The notes beneath the pieces are model-generated. The model made no database searches. It was not told the origin of the DNA and was given only the letters and a program-made list of their open reading frames with translations. From the NCBI RefSeq assembly GCF_000819845.1, contig NZ_CDCG01000003.1, positions 20,061-84,060 on the forward strand: a stretch of 64,000 nucleotides of DNA, in the 5' to 3' direction. Both the position numbers and the translations under genes were made by a program. The first letter of the stretch is position 1. Every line of letters starts with the position of its first letter. Of this stretch, positions 47,167-58,376 are shown piece by piece. Source of the stretch: Aeromonas enteropelogenes (lineage in GTDB: Bacteria > Pseudomonadota > Gammaproteobacteria > Enterobacterales > Aeromonadaceae).

Positions 47167-48699
47167 ATGGATACCTGGATGTACCTTGCGCAAGGTTTCG
47201 CGGTGGCCCTCACCCCCGAAAACCTGCTGATCGCCCTCATCGGCTGCTTCGTCGGCACCGTGGTCGGGCTGCTGCCGGGGCTCGGCCCCATCAACGGTGT
47301 GGCGATCCTGCTGCCCCTCGCCTTCGCCCTGAAACTGCCCCCCGAGTCGGCCCTGATCCTGCTCGCCACCGTCTACATCGGCTGCGAGTACGGCGGGCGG
47401 ATCTCCTCCATCTTGCTCAACGTGCCGGGGGACGCCGCCGCCATCATGACGGCGCTCGACGGCTACCCCATGGCCAAGCAGGGACGCGCCGGGGTGGCGC
47501 TCTCCATCTCGGCGGTGAGCTCGTTCGTCGGCTCCCTGCTCGCCATCGGCGGCATCATACTGTTCGCCCCGGCCCTGGCTCGCTGGTCGCTCGCCTTCGG
47601 CCCGGCCGAGTACTTTGCCCTCATGGTGTTCGCCATCGCCTGCCTCGGCAGCATGATGAGCCAGAACCCGCTCAAGTCCTTCCTCGCCGCCCTGATTGGT
47701 CTGGGGCTCGCCACCGTCGGCGTCGACGCCAACACCGGCGTCTACCGCTTCACCTTCGACAGCGTGCACCTGTCGGACGGGATCCAGTTCATCGTGGTGG
47801 TGATCGGCCTCTTCTCGGTGAGCGAGATCCTGCTGATGCTCGAGCACACCAAGGGGGGTCAGCAGCTGGTGCGCCAGACCGGCCGCCTGCTGTTCAGTTT
47901 CCGCGAGCTGACCCAGTGCACCGGCACCATGTTGCGCTCGGCCACCGCCGGCTTCTTCGTCGGCATCCTGCCGGGGGCCGGCGCCACCATCGCCAGCGCC
48001 CTCACCTACATGACCGAGAAGCGCCTGGCCGGCCCGCAAGGCACCTTCGGCCAGGGGGACATCCGCGGCGTGGCGGCTCCCGAGGCGGCCAACAACGCCT
48101 CCGCTTGCGGCTCCTTCATTCCCATGCTGACCCTGGGCGTGCCGGGCTCGGGCACTACGGCGGTGATGATGGGGGCCCTGACCCTCTACAACATCACTCC
48201 GGGTCCGACCATGTTCACCGAGCAGCCGGACATCGTCTGGGGGCTGATCGCCGCCCTGCTGCTGGCCAACATCATGCTGCTTATCATGAACATCCCCCTC
48301 ATCGGGCTGTTCACCCGCATGCTCAGCATCCCGCTCTGGTTTCTGGCCCCGGCCATCGCCACCGTCTCGGCGGTGGGGGTCTACGCGGTGCACAGCACCA
48401 CCTTCGACCTGCTGCTGATGGCCGGTCTCGGGGTGTTTGGCTATGTGCTGCGCAAGCTCAACTTCCCCCTCTCGCCGCTGATCCTGGGCTTCGTGCTGGG
48501 GGAGATGCTGGAGCAAAACCTGCGCCGGGCACTCTCTATCAGCAATGGCGAGCTCGACATTCTGTGGGGCAGCGCCATCAGCCAGAGCCTGCTGGTGCTG
48601 GCGGCCCTGGTCATCGTCCTGCCTCCCCTGGTGCGCGTGCTGCGCCGGCGCAAGAGTGCCGCAACCATGTCAGAGGCCAGCACGGGATCCGGTTCCTGA
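47167..48699 (+). CDS. tctA: tricarboxylate transporter large membrane subunit TctA
   Basis: The large subunit of the TTT carrier, 510 residues and about 12 membrane helices. The repeated family motifs GLLPGLGPINGVAILLP (residues ~36-52) and GILPGAGATIASALTY (~270-285) are present, with GDAAAIMTALDGYPMAKQGRAG between. It is last in the operon and followed by a good terminator. Confidence 0.95.
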   Translation: MDTWMYLAQGFAVALTPENLLIALIGCFVGTVVGLLPGLGPINGVAILLPLAFALKLPPESALILLATVYIGCEYGGRISSILLNVPGDAAAIMTALDGYPMAKQGRAGVALSISAVSSFVGSLLAIGGIILFAPALARWSLAFGPAEYFALMVFAIACLGSMMSQNPLKSFLAALIGLGLATVGVDANTGVYRFTFDSVHLSDGIQFIVVVIGLFSVSEILLMLEHTKGGQQLVRQTGRLLFSFRELTQCTGTMLRSATAGFFVGILPGAGATIASALTYMTEKRLAGPQGTFGQGDIRGVAAPEAANNASACGSFIPMLTLGVPGSGTTAVMMGALTLYNITPGPTMFTEQPDIVWGLIAALLLANIMLLIMNIPLIGLFTRMLSIPLWFLAPAIATVSAVGVYAVHSTTFDLLLMAGLGVFGYVLRKLNFPLSPLILGFVLGEMLEQNLRRALSISNGELDILWGSAISQSLLVLAALVIVLPPLVRVLRRRKSAATMSEASTGSGS

Positions 48700-48734
48700 C
48701 ACTGTGCACCTCGTTAAGGTTGCCATCCCATAAC

Positions 48735-48764
48735 AAGAGGGCCTCACAGGGTGGGGCCCTCTTT
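48735..48764 (+). terminator. Rho-independent terminator after tctA
   Basis: AAGAGGGCC / GGCCCTCTT stem with an 11-base loop, followed by TTA after the stem's own T-run (CTCTTTTATC). Confidence 0.75.
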
Positions 48765-48904
48765 TATCTCTGTGTGTTCCGCCCTGAATATGGTTTACAG
48801 ATGTAGTGGCAGCTCAACCGCTCCGGGATGGTCGCGTCGGCAAAGTTGGAACAGGGGGTATCCCGGCGCGCAGACTGAAGCACCTCCACACCTGACCCCG
48901 GCTA

Positions 48905-49340
48905 CCCGAACAGCTCATCAATGAACTCAAGCAGCAATGGGCGCTCATTAACCGGCAGGCCCGGTTCTTCGAGACCGTGGTCGATGTGCGGAAGAACGAT
49001 TACGGCGCCTCTCCCATAAAAATGCGACTCGACAAGCCCTCTCGCAATGGCAAGTCGACAAGCTGACCATTTGTTTGCACGTAGTACGCTACGTACAATG
49101 GGTACTATTGCGAAGAGCCACGGGTGGGGACCCGCAAGCTGCATTATTTGTTGAAGAATCAGGATGAGGCCTGGCTGAGGGATGGACGGGATAGGCTGTA
49201 CCGAATATTGGCCGGGCACCGCCTGCCGATGCAACCCAGACCATAAACATTGACAACCTGAAGCGGTCGCATCAGGCATTGAAATACAAAACCCCCGATG
49301 TGGTGCAGCGGGGGTTCCAAGTAACGAAAAGCTAGCCGGA
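48905..49340 (+). mobile_element. decayed IS3-family transposase remnant
   Basis: Plus-strand fragments of an IS3-type OrfB survive in different frames. Bases 49112-49246 read EEPRVGTRKLHYLL ... GRDRLYRIL, the N-terminal helix-turn-helix region, then stop. Bases 49249-49335 read LKRSHQALKYKTPDVV, the C-terminal integrase tail, then stop. The catalytic core between them is deleted. A stretch from about 48912 (LINELKQQWALINRQARFF) may be part of the same element. I saw no clear terminal repeats. It separates tctA from nlpI. Confidence 0.65.
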
Positions 49341-49382
49341 AATGTGTAGACCTATTTCAGGGCCAGGTGTGATGACACGCGT

Positions 49383-50327
49383 TCAAGATGGTTGATCGCT
49401 TTTGCTGCGGGCACTCTGGGCTCCCGGCGGCAAGGGTTTGCGCGCCATCAGCTCCAGCTCGAGCAGGGCGTAGCGGTGTTCGATGAAGTCATAAACGTTG
49501 TTGGAGAGCGCCAGCTTGAAGTAGCTGATGGCCTCCTTGCGATTGCCCTTGCCCAATTCTAATTTGCCCAGATAGAAGTAGGTCTCGCACAGGCGCTCGG
49601 CGAGTTCGCGATTGTCCTTCACCCCTTTGACCACGTTGGCCATCAGTTTGCTGGCATTGATCTCGCCGGTATAGAGGCGAACCAGATCCCAGTTCCAGGC
49701 ATCGTCGTCATATTTGTTCAGGCGTTCGCGCATCCGACTCATGGCGGCGGCGGGATCGAGCTTCTGCTCGGCCAGATAGAGCCAGATCACCCGATAGGGA
49801 TCTTCCGGCTGCGCCTCATAGAAGCGCTTCATGTCGGCGGCAGAGAGATCGGGGCGGTTGCCGTAATAGAGCGCGATGCCGCGGTTGAGGTAGGCATAAT
49901 CATAATCGGGAGCCAGTTCGAGGGCGGAATCAAATGCCTCGTAGGCTTCGTCATAGTTCTGCTGCTGCACCAGATAGACACCGATGAAGTTGTAGGCTTC
50001 GGCAAAATCCGGTTTCTCCCGCAGGGCACGGTTGAAATCCAGTCGCGCGAGGGAGCGCAGCCCCACCCGATCGAAAACGACTGCACGCTCATAGAAGAGT
50101 TCTGCTCGCTGCTCCGTGGTCAGCTCCATTTCGCTCAGCATCTGCCCGAGGCGCGCCAGTGCCAGCTCGCTCTGGTAGGAGACCTGCAGAGGGGTCGCCA
50201 AAACCAGTGACGCGGGCTGCGGCTTGGGCTCTTTCGGGGTGTTGATCTGACTGCTACTGCTGCAACCCCACATAGGAAGCAACAACAGGATACCAAGGAG
50301 GCATCCAATCCCTTTCCTGACGTTCAA
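49383..50327 (-). CDS. nlpI: TPR lipoprotein NlpI
   Basis: An outer-membrane lipoprotein adaptor that brings peptidoglycan hydrolases and the protease Prc together (for example in MepS turnover). The 314-residue protein has tetratricopeptide repeats (SLARLDFNRALREKPDFAEAYN, YDEAYEAFDSALELAPDYDYAY) and the NlpI-specific RYALLELEL at the end. I place the start at TTG 50327: GGAG lies 6 bases upstream and it gives a signal peptide with a lipobox Cys22 (PMWGC). In-frame ATGs further up have weaker support. pnp, the usual neighbour, is not here. Confidence 0.88.
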   Translation of the reverse strand: MNVRKGIGCLLGILLLLPMWGCSSSSQINTPKEPKPQPASLVLATPLQVSYQSELALARLGQMLSEMELTTEQRAELFYERAVVFDRVGLRSLARLDFNRALREKPDFAEAYNFIGVYLVQQQNYDEAYEAFDSALELAPDYDYAYLNRGIALYYGNRPDLSAADMKRFYEAQPEDPYRVIWLYLAEQKLDPAAAMSRMRERLNKYDDDAWNWDLVRLYTGEINASKLMANVVKGVKDNRELAERLCETYFYLGKLELGKGNRKEAISYFKLALSNNVYDFIEHRYALLELELMARKPLPPGAQSARSKSDQPS

Positions 50328-50420
50328 TGAACACTCCGACGCTGACGCTTCTTGACCTCGCATATGGTAAAGGGCAACAACCACTTTGTCATGTGGCTGA
50401 GCCCCTATCCATCAAATAAA

Positions 50421-50789
50421 TCAGGATTCGACAGGGTATCCGGCATCCTTCCATCCCCGAAAACCGCCATCGACGCTGACAACCCGACTGTACCCCATCT
50501 GGCGCAAATTATCGGCCGCCAGGATCGAGCGAAATCCGCCCCCGCAATAGAGGTAGAGTTCGGTTGCCGGATCCGGGTAACGGGTCTCGATATCGCGCTC
50601 TATCACCCCCCGGCCCAGATAGACGGCCCCTGGCAAATGGCCGTTGGCCCATTCGCTCTCCTCGCGCACATCGACCAGAATGACGGTGCGTCCCTCCTCC
50701 TGCCAACGCCGGATCTGGTGAACGTCTGTCTCCTCGACCCGAGCGCGGATCCCTTCGACCAGCGCCAGAAAACGGGGATTGTGTTGCAT
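50421..50789 (-). CDS. rhodanese-like sulfurtransferase
   Basis: A single rhodanese domain of 122 residues, cytosolic. The active-site loop is YLYCGGGFRS with Cys82, and VILVDVREESEWANGHLPGA marks the first CH2-type motif. Single-domain rhodaneses move sulfane sulfur to acceptors such as thiols or cyanide; the acceptor here is unknown. The GGAG before the ATG supports the start. It is separate from nlpI, with its own promoter in the gap to secF. Confidence 0.88.
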   Translation of the reverse strand: MQHNPRFLALVEGIRARVEETDVHQIRRWQEEGRTVILVDVREESEWANGHLPGAVYLGRGVIERDIETRYPDPATELYLYCGGGFRSILAADNLRQMGYSRVVSVDGGFRGWKDAGYPVES

Positions 50790-50844
50790 GGCAAACTCCT
50801 GTGACTTGAATCATCTGCGTCAGCATACGACAGGCAGACAAAAG

Positions 50845-50870
50845 AAAAGAGCGCCAGCGGCGCTCTTTTT
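50845..50870 (-). terminator. Rho-independent terminator after secF
   Basis: AAAAGAGCGCC / GGCGCTCTTTT stem with a 3-base loop, bidirectional in form. It ends just before the secF stop on the minus strand. Confidence 0.75.
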
Positions 50871-50875
50871 CATGG

Positions 50876-51823
50876 TTACGGCAGGATCTCCTGTTGATCC
50901 GCTCCCTCTTTCTCGACCTGGGTTGGCAGCATGTGCTCGCGCTTGACGCCGAGGAACATGGCAAACGCACTCGCCACATAGATGGAAGAGTAGGTACCGA
51001 AGGCCACACCGATCACCATGGCCACGGCAAAACCGTGGATCAGCGCGCCGCCCTTGAGCAGCAGCGCCAGCACCACCACGAAGGTGAGGCCGGAGGTGAT
51101 GATGGTACGGCTCAGGGTCTCGGTCATGGAGAGATCCAGGATGTACTCGGTATCCCCCTTGCGCACCTTGCGAAAGTTCTCCCGCAGGCGGTCGAACACG
51201 ACGATGGTATCGTTCAGGGAGTAACCCACGAGCGTCATCAGGGCTGCCAGCACGGTCAGGTCAAACTCGTACTGGAAGTAGGCAAAGACGCCGAGGGTGA
51301 TCACCACGTCGTGCACCAGGGAGAGAATGCCCCCCATGGCCAGACGCCATTCGAAACGTACCGCCACATAGGCAAGGATACAGAGGATGGAGGCCAGCAT
51401 CGCCAGCGCACCGTCCGTCGCCAACTCGTCACCCACCGAAGGACCGACAAACTCGACGCGCTTGAGCACGGCATCATTGTCGATCAGCTTGGCGGCGGCC
51501 AGCACCTCGTTGCCCTGCTGCTCGACCTTGACCCCCTCTTGCGGGGTCAGGCGGAACAGCACGTCACGGCTAGAGCCGAAGTGTTGCAGGGTTGCCCCTT
51601 CAATTTTCTGCTCGGCCAAGACGTCGTGGATCTTCTCCAGGCTCACCGACTGCTGGAACCCCACCTCGATGGTGGTACCACCGGTGAAGTCCAGACCCCA
51701 GTTCAGGCCCCGATCAAACAGGAAGAACAGGGAGATCACCATCAGCAGGGAAGAGAACACCACACCCGGTTTGGCGAAACGCATAAAGGGGATGGGTTTT
51801 TCAAAATGTAGGATCTGAAACAT
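50876..51823 (-). CDS. secF: protein translocase subunit SecF
   Basis: Works with SecD to drive late steps of protein export through SecYEG using the proton gradient. The 315 residues have six membrane helices and a periplasmic domain after the first. LDFTGGTTIEVGF and VGYSLNDTIVVFDRLREN are the family motifs. It starts 9 bases after secD behind GAGGAAGAG, and is last in the queA-tgt-yajC-secD-secF cluster. Confidence 0.96.
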   Translation of the reverse strand: MFQILHFEKPIPFMRFAKPGVVFSSLLMVISLFFLFDRGLNWGLDFTGGTTIEVGFQQSVSLEKIHDVLAEQKIEGATLQHFGSSRDVLFRLTPQEGVKVEQQGNEVLAAAKLIDNDAVLKRVEFVGPSVGDELATDGALAMLASILCILAYVAVRFEWRLAMGGILSLVHDVVITLGVFAYFQYEFDLTVLAALMTLVGYSLNDTIVVFDRLRENFRKVRKGDTEYILDLSMTETLSRTIITSGLTFVVVLALLLKGGALIHGFAVAMVIGVAFGTYSSIYVASAFAMFLGVKREHMLPTQVEKEGADQQEILP

Positions 51824-51832
51824 GTCTCTTCC

Positions 51833-53686
51833 TCAGATGGGCAGCTTGTCGATACGCCGTCCACCCCATGCCAGGTTGATAATGGCGCGAGATACCGTGA
51901 TGGCAGTAAACATGGAGGCAGTCAGACCGATGCCCAGAGTCAGGGCAAAGCCCTTGATGGGGCCAGTGCCGATACCGAACAGGATCACACAGGTGATGAG
52001 CGAGGTGACGTTGGAGTCGGCAATGGTCGAGAAAGCACGATCAAAGCCCAGGTGGATAGCCTGTTGAACCCCGCGCCCGTTGCGCAGCTCTTCCCGGATA
52101 CGTTCATAGATCAGCACGTTGGCATCCACCGCCATACCGAGCGTCAACACGATACCGGCGATACCAGGCAGGGTCATGGTGGCCCCCGGGATCATCGACA
52201 TGATGCCGACGATCAGCACCAGGTTCATGCACAGCGCTAGGTTGGCAACCCAACCGAAGGCACGATAGTAGATCCCCATGAACAGCACGATCACCAGCAT
52301 GGCCCAGCCGATGGCTTCCATACCGCTGTCGATGTTCTGTTGACCCAGGCTCGGACCAATGGTGCGCTCTTCGACGATCTGGATAGGCGCGATCAGGGCA
52401 CCGGCACGCAACAGCAGCGCCAGGTTATGGGCTTCGTTGGCGTTGTCGATCCCTGTGATGCGGAACTGGCTGCCAAGGCGCGACTGGATGGTGGCGACGT
52501 TGATCACCTCCTCCTGCTTGCGGAACTTGCGCTTGCCATCCGGACCGGGCTGACCCACCGGCTTGTACTCGATGAAGACGGTCGCCATGCCTTTACCCAC
52601 GTTGTCCTTGGTAAAGTTGGCCATCTTGTTGCCACCCTGGCCATCAAGCTTGATGTTGACCTGGGGACGACTGTACTCATCGAAACCGGACTGGGCACCC
52701 ACGATGTGATCGCCGGTCAGGATGACCCGCTTGTGCAATACCACGGGGCGGCCATTGCGATCGGTATACACCTTGGAGCTCGGCGGGACACGACCGGCGG
52801 CAGCAGCCTGGATATCAGCTGTCTCGTCGACCATGTGGAATTCCAGGGTCGCAGTCGCCCCCAGGATCTCCTTGGCACGGGCAGTGTCCTGGATACCAGG
52901 CAGCTCCACCACGATGCGCTCGGCACCCTGCTGTTGTACCAGCGGCTCGGCCACACCCAGCTCATTCACCCGGTTGCGGATGATGGTGATGTTCTGCTCA
53001 AGCGCGTACTTCTTCACCTCTTTGATCTTGGCTTCACTCAAGCCAGCCAGCAGGATGTACTCATCCCCTTTCTGCTGTGTGGTGAAGGTCAAATCAGGAT
53101 TCTGGCGACGCAGGTGGGAAACGGCACGCTCCTGATCCGCTTCATCGCGGAACACCACCTGTACCTGATCACCGACCCGGCGCACGCCGGAGTAGCGGAT
53201 CTTCTGGGTACGCAGTTCGGTGCGAAAATCCTGCACCATCTGCTCTTGCTGCTTGGCCAGCGCCTCGGCCATGTCCACTTCCATCAGGAAGTGCACACCG
53301 CCGCGCAGATCAAGACCGAGTTTCAGTGGCGCCGCGCCGATAGCTTCGAGCCAGGCGGGAGTGGAAGGGGCCAGGTTGAGCGCGGTAATGAAGTCATCGC
53401 CCAATTTGTTGGCGACGATATCGCGCGCCTTGAGCTGATCTTCGGTGTTCTTGAAACGTACCAGGATCAGCCCGTGCTCGAACGCCGCATGTTTGACCGG
53501 GATCTTGGCCGCCTCGAGCGTCTCTTTCACCAGGTCAAGAGTTTCCAGCTTGACTTCGGCACCACGGCTGGCAGAAACCTGCAAGGCCGGGTCTTCGCCG
53601 TAAAGATTGGGGGCTGCATATAGAAAACCGATGGCGATCACCACGATCACCATCAGGTATTTCCACAGCGGATAGCGATTTAACAC
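51833..53686 (-). CDS. secD: protein translocase subunit SecD
   Basis: The larger partner of SecF, 617 residues: an N-terminal membrane helix, a large periplasmic region (P1) and five further helices. [42 protein letters not shown] sequence and [18 protein letters not shown] are the family marks. The start is a GTG at 53686 with GGAG 7 bases upstream. It lies 18 bases after yajC. Confidence 0.96.
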   Translation of the reverse strand: MLNRYPLWKYLMVIVVIAIGFLYAAPNLYGEDPALQVSASRGAEVKLETLDLVKETLEAAKIPVKHAAFEHGLILVRFKNTEDQLKARDIVANKLGDDFITALNLAPSTPAWLEAIGAAPLKLGLDLRGGVHFLMEVDMAEALAKQQEQMVQDFRTELRTQKIRYSGVRRVGDQVQVVFRDEADQERAVSHLRRQNPDLTFTTQQKGDEYILLAGLSEAKIKEVKKYALEQNITIIRNRVNELGVAEPLVQQQGAERIVVELPGIQDTARAKEILGATATLEFHMVDETADIQAAAAGRVPPSSKVYTDRNGRPVVLHKRVILTGDHIVGAQSGFDEYSRPQVNIKLDGQGGNKMANFTKDNVGKGMATVFIEYKPVGQPGPDGKRKFRKQEEVINVATIQSRLGSQFRITGIDNANEAHNLALLLRAGALIAPIQIVEERTIGPSLGQQNIDSGMEAIGWAMLVIVLFMGIYYRAFGWVANLALCMNLVLIVGIMSMIPGATMTLPGIAGIVLTLGMAVDANVLIYERIREELRNGRGVQQAIHLGFDRAFSTIADSNVTSLITCVILFGIGTGPIKGFALTLGIGLTASMFTAITVSRAIINLAWGGRRIDKLPI

Positions 53687-53704
53687 GCTGTGCTCCTCGG
53701 GAGA

Positions 53705-54040
53705 TTAAAGGGACTGGATAGAGCCCTTGGGCAGAACGGCAGAAACGAAGTCCTTCTTGATGGTGACTTGAGTCTGGTCGTTCAGGGCGATCACCAAGTA
53801 ATCGCTGTCAGCTGCCACTTTGGCAATCTTGCCAACCAGGCCACCGGAAGTCAGCACTTCATCACCCTTGGAGAGAGAGCTCATCAGGTTGCGATGATCC
53901 TTGGCGCGCTTGGCCTGGGGACGATAGATCATGAAGTAGAAGATGAGACCAAACACGGCCAGCATGATGATCATTTCCATACCACCACCCTGTGCCGCCG
54001 GAGCTGCGCCTTCTGCATATGCCTTGGAGATAATGCTCAT
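53705..54040 (-). CDS. yajC: preprotein translocase subunit YajC
   Basis: A small single-pass inner-membrane protein associated with SecDF, 111 residues. One membrane helix (about residues 19-38, GMEMIIMLAVFGLIFYFMIY) is followed by the basic motif RPQAKRAKDHRNLMSSLSKGDEV. It is between tgt and secD, as in other gammaproteobacteria. Confidence 0.96.
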   Translation of the reverse strand: MSIISKAYAEGAAPAAQGGGMEMIIMLAVFGLIFYFMIYRPQAKRAKDHRNLMSSLSKGDEVLTSGGLVGKIAKVAADSDYLVIALNDQTQVTIKKDFVSAVLPKGSIQSL

Positions 54041-54095
54041 TTAACAACCTCTTATTGATGTAGATTCACAAAGATAACGAGCTGATACGCTGTTG

Positions 54096-56419
<2,324 letters not shown>

Positions 56420-56630
56420 CTTTCACCTCGGGGGAATCGGCGGCTAGTCTAGTTATCCCCCTCTTGCAAGGCAACCCAAAAGACCAAAAACCCAAGAGAG
56501 ACAAGGGATAGCGGCCATTTTTGTGACAGACAATGGGTTAATGATTCTTTAATGATCTGTATTGACCCTGATCATGTCTTGCCCGCTGGGGGTGGGCTAG
56601 GGTGAAAGTAGGTACATAAGGAGGCCCACC

Positions 56631-57077
56631 ATGATGACCCTAGCCGAAATCATGACAGAACAGCCCTTCACCCTGGGTCCGGAGAACAGCGTCAAACAGG
56701 CGATGGATCTGATGCAGCAGGAGCGGATCCGTCATATCCCCATCGTCGATGAGCATCATCATCTGCTGGGCCTGGTCACCCTCACCGACATTCTGGCGAC
56801 TCGCGAGTCCAAACTGCTGCTCATCAGTCCGGAGCGGGAGGCCGAATTCACCGACAGTGTCCAGCTCGACGAGATCATGACCCGTCAAGTGGCAAGCGTG
56901 GATCCCCACGCCGGCATCAAGGAGGCGGCCCTCTATTTGCAACGCCACAAATATGGCTGCTTGCCGGTACTCAAGGGGCGCAAACTGGTGGGCATAGTGA
57001 CTGAGTCTGACTTTATCGCGGTGGCCATCAACCTGCTGGAGTTGATGGAAGAGCAGGATCCCCCTACCGATTTCTGA
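56631..57077 (+). CDS. CBS-domain pair protein
   Basis: A 148-residue cytosolic protein made of two CBS domains (about residues 4-65 and 80-140), which commonly bind adenosine nucleotides. LAEIMTEQPFTLGPENSVKQAM and GIVTESDFIAVAINLLE are typical. There is no attached catalytic domain. It starts at ATG 56631 with GGAGG 6 bases upstream; the next codon is also ATG. Its partner or target is unknown, and it is monocistronic. Confidence 0.87.
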   Translation: MMTLAEIMTEQPFTLGPENSVKQAMDLMQQERIRHIPIVDEHHHLLGLVTLTDILATRESKLLLISPEREAEFTDSVQLDEIMTRQVASVDPHAGIKEAALYLQRHKYGCLPVLKGRKLVGIVTESDFIAVAINLLELMEEQDPPTDF

Positions 57078-57185
57078 CCACCAACTTGTAATTAAATTAC
57101 AAAGAAAGCGTTTTTAGGCGATAAAACAGCCTGTAAAAATGAAAGCCTTTCATTTTGAATGAAAACTTACACCAAAAACTTGCTT

Positions 57186-57201
57186 TGTGATCTTCATCAC
57201 A
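57186..57201. promoter_or_regulatory. perfect CRP-type binding site
   Basis: TGTGA-TCTTCA-TCACA matches the CRP consensus half-sites exactly. The nearest plus-strand protein start, ahpC, is over 500 bases away and beyond a terminator, so the likely target is a transcript that starts within 57210-57340. Confidence 0.65.
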
Positions 57202-57350
57202 CTATTATCTCCCCCATGCAATAATTGCCGAGGGGGAGACGAGGGATTGTGCACCCACCTTCTTCCTCTCATTTGTCTGCAAGTTTGCACACCCCGTAGT
57301 TAGTCTTTGCTGTAAAGCATTTGTTTATATAGCCATTCCTTGTTTGATGA

Positions 57351-57386
57351 CCCGGCCCTGTCTCACGATAGCGCCGGGATTTTTTT
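57351..57386 (+). terminator. strong Rho-independent terminator with no upstream gene
   Basis: CCCGGC-CTGTC / GATAG-GCCGGG form a two-part stem around TCAC, followed by ATTTTTTT. It lies 274 bases after the CBS gene, and no open frame connects to it. Confidence 0.8.
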
Positions 57387-57715
57387 ATCTGCACGTTCCC
57401 CTCTCGCCTTACCGCCATTTACTCCCCCACGTTTCTATCCCTGGCCCCTCGCTTGATCGCACATTTCCTCTCGCACAAGGGGAGCAACACCACAGATATG
57501 GAATTCAGACAAGGAGTTAGCGCATCCAGGTCGCCATGTTCATGTTAGGTACAGCAGAGAAGTAGTATCTAATTATTAGATTTAAGCGATTCAAAATTGC
57601 GGCTTTTATCGATTAGCGAAAGACCCTAAGATGAATCCATCGAAAGTTAAGCGCCTTGTCCGGCTCGACTCATCAACACCAGACAGGCATATGTACATCA
57701 CCAAGGAGCCAATAC

Positions 57716-58282
57716 ATGTCTACCTACATCAACACTGAAATCAAGCCGTTCAACGCCACCGCCTACCACAATGGCAAATTCGTTCAGGTGTCTGACGCTG
57801 ACCTGAAAGGCAAGTGGTCCGTTGTCTTCTTCTACCCGGCTGATTTCACCTTCGTCTGCCCGACCGAACTGGGCGACCTGGCTGACAACTACGCCGAATT
57901 CCAGAAGCTGGGCGTCGAGATCTACTCCGTCTCTACCGACACCCACTTCACCCACAAAGCCTGGCACGACACTTCTGACACCATCCAGAAGATCCAGTAC
58001 CCGATGATCGGCGACCCGACCGGCACCATCACCCGCAACTTCGGCGTGATGATCGAAGAAGCTGGCCTGGCTGACCGCGGCACCTTCGTTATCGACCCGC
58101 AGGGCATCATCCAGATCGTTGAAATCAACGCCGGCGGTATCGGCCGTGACGCGCTGGAGCTGCTGCGCAAAGTCAAAGCTGCCCAGTACGTTGCCGCTCA
58201 CCCGGGCGAAGTATGCCCGGCCAAATGGAAAGAAGGCGAAGCCACTCTGGCCCCGTCCCTGGATCTGGTAGGCAAAATCTAA
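57716..58282 (+). CDS. ahpC: alkyl hydroperoxide reductase subunit C (peroxiredoxin)
   Basis: A 2-Cys peroxiredoxin that reduces peroxides and is recycled by AhpF. From the ATG at 57716 it has 188 residues. The peroxidatic Cys48 is in [10 protein letters not shown] and the resolving Cys167 in GEVCPAKW (both counted with Met). The ATG follows AAGGAG; an open frame from 57656 has no ribosome site. ahpF follows after a partial terminator. Confidence 0.96.
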   Translation: MSTYINTEIKPFNATAYHNGKFVQVSDADLKGKWSVVFFYPADFTFVCPTELGDLADNYAEFQKLGVEIYSVSTDTHFTHKAWHDTSDTIQKIQYPMIGDPTGTITRNFGVMIEEAGLADRGTFVIDPQGIIQIVEINAGGIGRDALELLRKVKAAQYVAAHPGEVCPAKWKEGEATLAPSLDLVGKI

Positions 58283-58297
58283 GCCTCCCCACTCCAA

Positions 58298-58323
58298 AGA
58301 CCGGCCCGATTCAGGGCCGGTCT
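58298..58323 (+). terminator. partial terminator between ahpC and ahpF
   Basis: AGACCGGCCC / GGGCCGGTCT 10-bp stem with a 6-base loop, then GCTTTCTGG, a weak T-run. It could let most transcripts end after ahpC and a fraction continue into ahpF. Confidence 0.55.
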
Positions 58324-58376
58324 GCTTTCTGGCCCACGCATACCGCCGACCCGCAATCACAAGAAGGAATTCGAAG

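Larger units (their letters stand above)
57078..57715. other. long intergenic region with CRP site and internal terminator
   Basis: Over 630 bases between the CBS gene and ahpC. It contains a perfect CRP-type site (57186-57201), a strong terminator (57351-57386) with no gene between them, and a near-ahpC inverted repeat ATCTAAT-T-ATTAGAT at 57567-57581. The segment between the CRP site and the terminator could encode a small RNA. No protein gene is supported. Confidence 0.5.

Noticed and set aside
48902..49279. A minus-strand frame of 125 codons between tctA and nlpI
   Set aside because: It is the complement of the plus-strand IS3 transposase fragments, which have recognisable motifs.
57540..57640. 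An OxyR site upstream of ahpC
   Set aside because: The repeat ATCTAAT-T-ATTAGAT is palindromic but lacks the four ATAG/CTAT half-sites at 10-base spacing.
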